Shown here one piece after another: positions 57,734 to 64,000 of a stretch of DNA of 64,000 nt. Below the pieces are notes generated by a model. The model saw only the letters and a list, made by a program, of their open reading frames with translations. It was not told the origin of the DNA and searched no databases. Each line of letters opens with the position of its first letter. Position 1 is the first letter of the stretch. The position numbers and the translations under genes are program-made. The stretch comes from Rhizobium sp. 32-5/1. GTDB taxonomy: Bacteria; Pseudomonadota; Alphaproteobacteria; Rhizobiales; Rhizobiaceae. The DNA lies in contig NZ_CP120639.1 of NCBI RefSeq assembly GCF_029537235.1, positions 248,001 through 312,000 on the forward strand. The letters are read 5' to 3'.

Positions 57734-58728
57734 GATGAAGACGAATCCCTGGTTTGGACACCAACGCGCCTGGGTCGCCGGAAGTAGGAAGAGGCGCGGC
57801 GCCACATCTTCTTTAGTGGCAGGATATAGAGACCTGCCAGCGACTGATAATCTTTGGCGTCACGGTCGACGAGACCGAACTTCAGTTTCTCTTTCGGATC
57901 GGGAACGAATGAAGTGCCGAGCAGTCTGTCCCAGAACGAAAATAACAAGCCAAAATTCTTGTCGTAGTGCCGCGGGTCGACGCTATGGTGAACTTGATGC
58001 CAGTGCGGAGAAAGAATCACCTTGTCCAATGGACCAAAGGAAATCGGCAGGTGGGTGTGCCGCACGAAATCCATCATCAGTATGTTGCGCAGCACATAGA
58101 CGTTCAGCCCGAAGACGACGACTTCCACGGGATTGAGAGCTATCACGCTCCATATGCCAAAGCAGATTCCAGGAATGACTGCATCCCATGCTCGGTTCAT
58201 CAGTTCGTCCAACGGATGAACACGATCCTTGGTGATACCGACCATGACTTCGGCGGAGTGGTGGACTTTGTGCAGTTCCCATAGGAACGGAAAACGATGT
58301 TGCGCAACATGATATAAATAGTAGGAAATATCGTAGGCCAACAGCATGGTCGCTGTGAAGAGTACGAGCGTGACCGGACCAGGAGGACCGTCCATGAGAG
58401 GCGTCTCGCCGGCGAACGCCGAGCTTATCAGCCGGTTTGTCGCATAACCCGAGGCGGCTATAAACGTCGCTCCCGCCGGAATCAGCAGGAACGGCATCAT
58501 CAGCCGTTTTGTGATCCAGAACATGGCATCGGCGCGCGCCGACGGATGCAGAATGATTTCTTCGGGAAACAGAAAGCCAAAGAAGTCCCTGATCGATCTG
58601 TCCTTTACCGTCCTGAAATAAACGATCAGAGCACAGAAAAGTGCAGTTCCCAAGATCAGCGCCAGAGTGACGTAATCTATATTATAAAGTTTTCCGATTA
58701 TCTTACTGTAGATTTCACTAAACATCAC
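57730..58728 (-). CDS. Sterol desaturase/fatty-acid hydroxylase superfamily protein
   Basis: 332 residues, several membrane helices, and the three diiron histidine clusters of the superfamily: YYLYHVAQHRFPFLWELHKVHH and SPHWHQVHHSVD, plus RHTHLPISFG. The family introduces hydroxyl groups or double bonds into membrane lipids. In a glycan cluster it might hydroxylate a lipid anchor or acyl decoration. Frame intact; overlaps the acyltransferase gene by four bases (ATGA), indicating co-translation. Confidence 0.88.
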   Translation of the reverse strand: MMFSEIYSKIIGKLYNIDYVTLALILGTALFCALIVYFRTVKDRSIRDFFGFLFPEEIILHPSARADAMFWITKRLMMPFLLIPAGATFIAASGYATNRLISSAFAGETPLMDGPPGPVTLVLFTATMLLAYDISYYLYHVAQHRFPFLWELHKVHHSAEVMVGITKDRVHPLDELMNRAWDAVIPGICFGIWSVIALNPVEVVVFGLNVYVLRNILMMDFVRHTHLPISFGPLDKVILSPHWHQVHHSVDPRHYDKNFGLLFSFWDRLLGTSFVPDPKEKLKFGLVDRDAKDYQSLAGLYILPLKKMWRRASSYFRRPRRVGVQTRDSSSS

Positions 58729-58887
58729 ACTGTCTTCCCCTCAAGGTAGGAAATCAATATACAAAAACGAAGTGAAGGAACCGTAAGAGCTAACTGATAA
58801 TTTGGATGCAAATCCCATTTTCAAATCGCCGAATCTAAGAGGCCGGTATGAGCATGTCAGCCTCGCCCCATCGGAAATGCGTTGCTC

Positions 58888-60356
58888 TTATTGCAATACG
58901 CCGCAGGTGGCTGCGAACCGTCGCATGACAGAACGCGTCTGTTTCGGATAGCACAGCGCATTTGCTGCTATGAAGATGAAGACAGCTGCCGAGCCGGCAA
59001 GAGCTAGACGAGGGGCGACGTTTATATCCGCAAGCTTGTGACTAACGAACGATGAGACAATTCCCATCATTGTCGAAACTGCCAGTGAGATCGCAAGCGT
59101 ACGCCAAGGCAAGGGTACCGGCGTCAGCCGTTCGCTGATTATCATGCATACCAGCAGGTTTGCCACAGCCCCGCCGGCGAGTGCCATCACGGCACCAGTT
59201 TCAGCAAGGTTCGGGATAAGGAGAAAACAAAGGAGGATGGCGGCCGCAGACCCGAAGAGCTTGCTGATGACGAACAACCAGGCCTTCTTGTGGGCGAGAA
59301 CGACCGTGCTGTAGACGATGTCCGCAAGATTGATGCAAACCACGCTGCCTGCGATGACACCGAAAAGCAGGTTGAATGGTCCGTCATAACTTTTTGGCAG
59401 CAGCAGTTCGGCGATATCGTGGCCGAGCGCGGCAAGCAGAGCGGCGATAGGTAGACTGAAAGTGAAGATGAGCGCAAGGAACTGTGTAAGCAGCGCGGCC
59501 GCAGCGGGCCCTCCGTCCTCATCGAACCGGCCGACGATCTCAGGAAAGGCTCCCATGTTTAGGGCGTTTGCAACAAAGTCGACCGGCTGGCGGGCAAGTG
59601 CGTAGACGGCGGCAAACAGCGCGACGGCGGATGCGCCGTGATAGAACTTCAGAAAGACCCTTTCCATATTCGCAAGACCGAAACCGACGAGCGCAACCGC
59701 AACGATCGGAATGCCGAGGTAAAAGAATTCACGATGCGTGAAGCGTGCAGGACCTGGAACGACCTTGGTGGCCGCGGCAAAACCGGCGGCCAGGCCGGCA
59801 GTCAACATGCCCAGACTGGATGCGAGCGAAATTGCAAGGAAGGAATCGCTCTTCATCAGCATGATCGAGATCGGAAAGACGAGTTGCAGCAAGGCACGCA
59901 AGCCTTCCATCATGGCGTAAGTCTTGTGCCGCTGCTGCATCTGGAGGATGACGAGCCCATACCGAGCGACCGTCCCGGCGGCCAGATAAGCGCAGACGGC
60001 AATTGAAAAATCTCGCCAGCGCTCCGGCGCTACATATCCGCTGGCGATGACTGCCACAACGAGCGTGAGCAAGGTCGTGACTAGGAGGATGAGGCCAGAA
60101 CGCGAAAGGCTGCCGCTTGTCACCGCCCCTTTCCACCGAGCCGGAGCAGAGAGGTGCGCAACCAACCCGTGAATGCAGCGTCCGTCATCTCCCCAACCGT
60201 GACAACGAGTGTCAACAGTCCAAACTCGGTCTGATCTATGAGGCGCGTGGCAACTACCAAGAAGAGAAGGGCCGACAGCCGCGTCAGCAAGATAGCGGGG
60301 CCGTAAATCAAAGTGGACTTGAGCAGCAAGGTTGTATCCTTGAAAGGCGGGACCAA
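58888..60356 (-). CDS. Wzx-like polysaccharide flippase (MATE/PST family), one frameshift
   Basis: Start ATG 60356: MVPPFKDTTLLLKSTLIYGP, LTRLSALLFLVVATRLIDQT, EFGLLTLVVTVGEMTDAAFT. The first frame ends after RLGGKG; the next continues AVTSGSLSRSGLILLVTTLL through about twelve helices to AATCGVLQ. Adding one base at the CCCC run 60126-60129 gives about 490 residues, the normal size of Wzx/RfbX flippases that move undecaprenyl-linked repeat units across the inner membrane. A region of 159 bases without features separates it from the hydroxylase gene. Confidence 0.82.
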
Positions 60357-60443
60357 GGTGCGGCGCCACGCATTGAATGCATACTACGGGAAAAATATTA
60401 ACAGTTACGTGATTTCATCCCAAAGCGGAAACGGGAGAAAGAC

Positions 60444-61547
60444 GTGCAACAGAAGGGCCGCGTGGTTGACGTGCTGGTGACCACGCCGTTGGGCGGAACT
60501 GGTCAAGGCGGCATTGATAGAATCATGGCTTCGCTGAAGCATGAGCTTGATCGCCATACACAGGATGATGTGCGGGCACGCTTCCTGCCCACTCGTGGCG
60601 AAGGACATGTCAGTGTCTCCGCCCTGTACCTTGCAGCTTTCTGCGCGAAAATGCTCAGCGCACGACTCCGTGGCAAAATCGACGTCGTTCACATCAACCT
60701 CGCCAGTCACGGAAGCACTTATCGCAAGCTGATAATTGCGGCATGCGCAACCATGCTGGCTGTCCCTTACATACTTCACCTTCACGGCGCTGAGTATATG
60801 ACGTTCTGGTCGAAAGACGACACGTTCCTCAACCGGCGTATCCGGGCAATGTTTCAGAAAGCGGCTCGGGTCGTGGTGCTTGGAACGGTCTGGCGGGATT
60901 TCATAATTTCCAAATCGCCAGAGACCAAGAGGCAGGTTGTCATCGTCCCCAATGCCACGAGCGCGCCAGCTTTGCCGTGGAAAGGAGGTGGGGATCAGGT
61001 TCATATTCTTTTTCTCGGAAGAATCGGGAAGAGAAAGGGCGTTCCTGAACTTTGCGAGGCGCTTGCTTCGATGAAGGATTTGCCAGGCTGGCGTGCGACC
61101 ATTGCCGGGGATGGCGAGGCGGAACAGTTGCGTTTTCGTCTCAATGAACTCGGACTTTCAGACAAAGCGACGGTTTTAGGGTGGCAAGGGCCGGACGAAG
61201 TCGCAAATCTGCTGTCCCGCGCAGATATTCTAACGCTTCCTTCCCACGCCGAAAACCTACCCATGTCGATCGTAGAGGGTATGGCGGCAGGCCTTGCTGT
61301 CGTGGCGACGCCTGTCGGCGCGGTCGAGGATATTGTGAGCGACGGAGAGACAGGTATTCTTGTTTCTCCAGGCGATGTGGCGGCACTAAAGAATGCGCTT
61401 GCGCGGCTTGTGGCGGATCCAGATCTCCGCCGACGAATGGGAGACGCAGGTCGGTCGCGGCATCGTGAATATCTCGACGTGGAGACGTTTACGGCCTCCC
61501 TTTGTGAAATCTGGCGGACAGTCGCACGGGATCGGATGGAAAAATGA
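60444..61547 (+). CDS. Glycosyltransferase family 4
   Basis: Begins with GTG at 60444 behind GGGAGAAAGAC. 367 residues: TTPLGGTGQGGIDRIMASLK, ILHLHGAEYMTFWSKDDTFL, donor domain HILFLGRIGKRKGVPELCEA, ATIAGDGEAEQLRFRLNELG, LTLPSHAENLPMSIVEGMAA and VVATPVGAVEDIVSDGETGI containing the EX7E motif. Frame intact. Divergent from the flippase, and overlapping the following ligase-like gene by four bases (ATGA). Confidence 0.9.
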   Translation: MQQKGRVVDVLVTTPLGGTGQGGIDRIMASLKHELDRHTQDDVRARFLPTRGEGHVSVSALYLAAFCAKMLSARLRGKIDVVHINLASHGSTYRKLIIAACATMLAVPYILHLHGAEYMTFWSKDDTFLNRRIRAMFQKAARVVVLGTVWRDFIISKSPETKRQVVIVPNATSAPALPWKGGGDQVHILFLGRIGKRKGVPELCEALASMKDLPGWRATIAGDGEAEQLRFRLNELGLSDKATVLGWQGPDEVANLLSRADILTLPSHAENLPMSIVEGMAAGLAVVATPVGAVEDIVSDGETGILVSPGDVAALKNALARLVADPDLRRRMGDAGRSRHREYLDVETFTASLCEIWRTVARDRMEK

Positions 61548-62982
61548 TGAAACCATTGGACGTTCTGCGCGGCTTATATGTGCGCAGCCCCGACTTCGTA
61601 CGTAACGCGGCAATGCCCTTCCTCACCCTGGTACCAACGCGCATGAAGTTCGGCAAAACCTACGCCGATTGGCGCATGCGCATCTCAAGGGCAGCAGGCG
61701 ATCCACGATTTGCGCATGAGCAGCATCTTGGATCGCTGCGAGCACTTCTCGCCAAAGCTCATCAGGGGAGCCCCTACTATCATGAACTCATCGATAAAGC
61801 GTTCGGTCGCGGTTTCGATGCGTCCACTTTGATGCCTGCAGACTTGCGGTGCCTGCCAGTTCTCGACAAGGAGCGATTGCGGCAAGCTGGCGATGGGGCG
61901 TTGGCGGTTCCGCTCTGGCAATTGGACAGAGCCGGGACGAACGGATCCAACGCGGAATCGCCCTTTTCTTTCTTCCTCGACAAAGACCGCAGCCCACGGG
62001 AAATGGCATTTGTCTACGACGTTTGGTCGCGGATCGGCTTTAGCGAGCAAGATGCACGTGTCAGGCTGCGCGGCTTTCAATTGAAGGACAGCGGGTCCGG
62101 TCACTATGAGTGGGATCCTGCCCTGCGGGAGTTAAAAATTGCCGTTTTCCCCATGCTGCCGGAGGACGTGCCAATTTATCTCGATGAGATCGATCGACGG
62201 GGGATTCGCTTCCTGTATGGCTATCCGTCCGCTATCGAGCTTCTTTGCCGCCATATGCGGAAGATCGGCAGGACGCCGAGTGCAGGCATTAAAGGCATAT
62301 TGCCAATATCGGAGCCCCTCTTTGATCATCAGAGACGTCTGATCCGCGATGTCCTTGGCAATGTGGCTTTTAGTGCCTTCTACGGCCTGAGTGAAAAGGT
62401 GGCGTTCGCCGCCGAGGTTCTTGGAGAAGAAGGCCTCTACGAATTCAATCCACTCTACGGTTTAACCGAACTGTTGGATGAAAAAATGACCCCGTCACGG
62501 AACTTGGCCAAGAAGGGCGAATTGTGAGTACCGGGTTCCTATCGACGGGGATGCCATTCATTCGCTACGATACCGGGGATTTTGGCAAGCTAGCCCAATT
62601 GCCTACTCCCGAGAATGGAGAGCGTTTGCGCGTCCGGGCGCTGACGCCGCGTCGCAAGCCCGAGTTTTTGATCTCAGTCAGTGGTCAGCGCATTGTTACA
62701 GCGATGATGACGATGATGGTATCATCGGACGCCTATGATCCGGAGCTCTTTAGGGGCATCTCCGAGTTCCAATTCTATCAGGATACGCCCGGCGATGTTG
62801 TGATCCGCTATATGCTTGATCGAGATGGCTCGCAGGCAGATATAGAGCGATTCCGCAGTTACATGACTGAGCGGTGCCAAGGACACCTGGCATTTCAGGT
62901 GGAGGAGGTTTCCCAGATTGCCACCGGGCTGAGCGGCAAGCGGGCGTTTATCGATCAGCGGCTGGATGTCATGCGCTATTGA
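61544..62982 (+). CDS. CapK/PaaK-like adenylate-forming enzyme, one frameshift
   Basis: Adenylate-forming (phenylacetate-CoA-ligase-like) protein as found in capsule clusters (CapK). Visible: MKFGKTYADWRMRISRAAGD, LRALLAKAHQGSPYYHELID, FLYGYPSAIELLCRHMRKIG, FYGLSEKVAFAAEVLGEEGL and, after the frame change, STGFLSTGMPFIRYDTGDFG (RYDTGD is the nucleotide-binding motif). The break is in the A6 run 62481-62486; seven A's give an uninterrupted ~480-residue protein. Expected to activate an acid for transfer to the glycan. Convergent with the glycosidase gene, overlapping it by seven bases. Confidence 0.8.
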
Positions 62983-64000
62983 GTTGGAAGCCCGAGCGCT
63001 TGCAACATATCTTTGTCAGGTGATGCTTTCCCCTTGGGTTCGATTAGTGTCATACCGTACGGGTTCGCATACTCCCAGACAGACCACGCAATACCATTTT
63101 CTTCGGCCGTCTCACGAACCGTTCGCAAATAGCGAAGCCTGTCGCCGTCAAAGGCGCCGGAACGTTTATCGACAGCCATCCGGATGACACCGAACTCGCC
63201 CATAAAGAGACGTGACGGAGGAATGTCATTTCGCTCGGCCCAGGTAACAGCTTCACCGATGCGCGCTTTAAGCGTCGCTTTGCCCCAGTTCGTCTTAAAA
63301 TACGTTTTGATCTCCTCCTCAGCCTTCGCCAAACTCCTAATCTCCTCCGCCCGGCTTACGCCAGCAATCCGCATCTGCGACTGGAGATGTCGGAGAGCTT
63401 GCTCGGGCGAGCCCCTGCTCGCGGGCCAAGGCAATCCAGAAGCAAAACCATTCGGCTCTTGCGCCTTTTGATGCGTAAAGCTGTGAGGCTCGTACATATG
63501 GAAGCTGTAAAGGATATTCGCATCGTCGAAGAATGGATCGATATCGAGGAGCCCAGTGATGCTACCACCACAGGCTCCGGTCGCTATTATGGTGAGTTCA
63601 GAACTGACTTTCCGGATATCGGCGACTGTATCTGCCATGATCTGCTGCCAGTCGCCGCTGCGGTTTTCACCGCAGGGATACTGGGCAGGCTCGTTATAAG
63701 GCTCAAAAGCTACCTTGCTCGTGCCAATCCGGACGAGCATGGCAGCGACATCCTTTGCCATGGCGCGGTAAAGCAACACGCCCTCGCTGTCGGGGGCCCC
63801 ATCGAAGAAATCTCTGCTATAGGCAGGCACTTGTCCAACGGCATGTAGGTCGAAGACGACGCTCAGACCGACATCCGTCGCTTGCCTAACCGACTCGGAA
63901 AGGACATCCAGCGCCTCGTTTCGCTCCGCAGTCCCACCGGCAAGGAGCGGACCGGGATCGACGCTCAGGCGGATGAAGTCAAAGCCCATCGCCTTGATGC
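62976..64000 (-). CDS. Glycoside hydrolase family 5 (cellulase-like), 5' end beyond window
   Basis: The reading frame continues past 64000, so the N-terminus is missing. At least 338 residues: GFDFIRLSVDPGPLLAGG, LSVVFDLHAVGQVPAYSRDF, acid/base Glu in VAFEPYNEPAQYPCG, SFHMYEPHSFTHQKAQEPNG and nucleophile Glu in RLFMGEFGVIRMAV, followed by IAWSVWEYANPYGMTLI. These are the GH5 TIM-barrel landmarks. Secreted endoglycanases of this family are common in exopolysaccharide loci, where they clip the polymer. Confidence 0.88.
   Translation of the reverse strand, partial: IKAMGFDFIRLSVDPGPLLAGGTAERNEALDVLSESVRQATDVGLSVVFDLHAVGQVPAYSRDFFDGAPDSEGVLLYRAMAKDVAAMLVRIGTSKVAFEPYNEPAQYPCGENRSGDWQQIMADTVADIRKVSSELTIIATGACGGSITGLLDIDPFFDDANILYSFHMYEPHSFTHQKAQEPNGFASGLPWPASRGSPEQALRHLQSQMRIAGVSRAEEIRSLAKAEEEIKTYFKTNWGKATLKARIGEAVTWAERNDIPPSRLFMGEFGVIRMAVDKRSGAFDGDRLRYLRTVRETAEENGIAWSVWEYANPYGMTLIEPKGKASPDKDMLQALGLPTQ

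Overview
The gene content points to an alphaproteobacterium of the Rhizobiaceae (Rhizobium/Sinorhizobium/Agrobacterium group), probably a plasmid or chromid accessory region. This rests on rhizobial-type ABC operons with a DUF2291 lipoprotein, FCD-type GntR regulators, a D-apiose catabolic cluster, ISNCY/IS5/IS6 elements and a surface-glycan locus. No rRNA, tRNA, CRISPR array or replication origin was seen. Assignments come from reading motifs; no database search was run.

Layout. 1-800: 3' part of a capsule-type polysaccharide protein (minus strand). 850-5340: a layered graveyard of IS3, MacB-type ABC permease, serine recombinase, IS6 and vapC remnants, plus one apparently intact VapBC pair. 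5843-10210: two different ISNCY-type insertion sequences in tandem (the second carries a passenger gene) followed by the left-end stub of a relative of the first. 10585-11925: broken AraC regulator and truncated amino-acid ABC ATPase. 11920-21910: a ten-gene minus-strand catabolic operon (DUF1185-type amino-acid-synthesis protein, alpha/beta hydrolase, flavin reductase, luciferase-like monooxygenase, aldehyde dehydrogenase, NIPSNAP, PotDBCA-type transporter) with a divergent GntR regulator; its substrate is unknown and it is the best candidate for an undescribed pathway. 22067-23575: small secreted protein, BrnA-type antitoxin, SDR. 23742-35829: a D-apiose/D-apionate catabolic cluster (ApnL, ApsD, RbsACB-like transporter, ApnO, OiaK, RuBisCO-like OiaX) with a divergent GntR regulator. 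36013-36406: IS5-type stub. 36406-41029: subtilase autotransporter, AraC regulator, membrane protein. 41815-43874: a secreted DUF4360 protein followed by a beta-barrel protein whose N-terminus resembles the same domain. 43900-46018: resolvase remnant, a small ORF and an IS5-family element with both ends visible. 46361-64000: polysaccharide assembly locus (heparinase II/III, four glycosyl- or sugar-transferase-type genes, nucleotide-sugar dehydrogenase, Wzz-, Wzy- and Wzx-like proteins, acetyltransferase, fatty-acid hydroxylase, CapK/PaaK-like ligase, GH5 glycosidase running off the right edge).

The most important caveat is that about twenty otherwise well-preserved genes are each broken by a one-base frameshift, and nearly every one lies in a homopolymer that is one base too short. 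This directional pattern looks like sequencing or assembly error rather than mass pseudogenisation, so those genes are annotated across their frameshifts with the suspected site noted.
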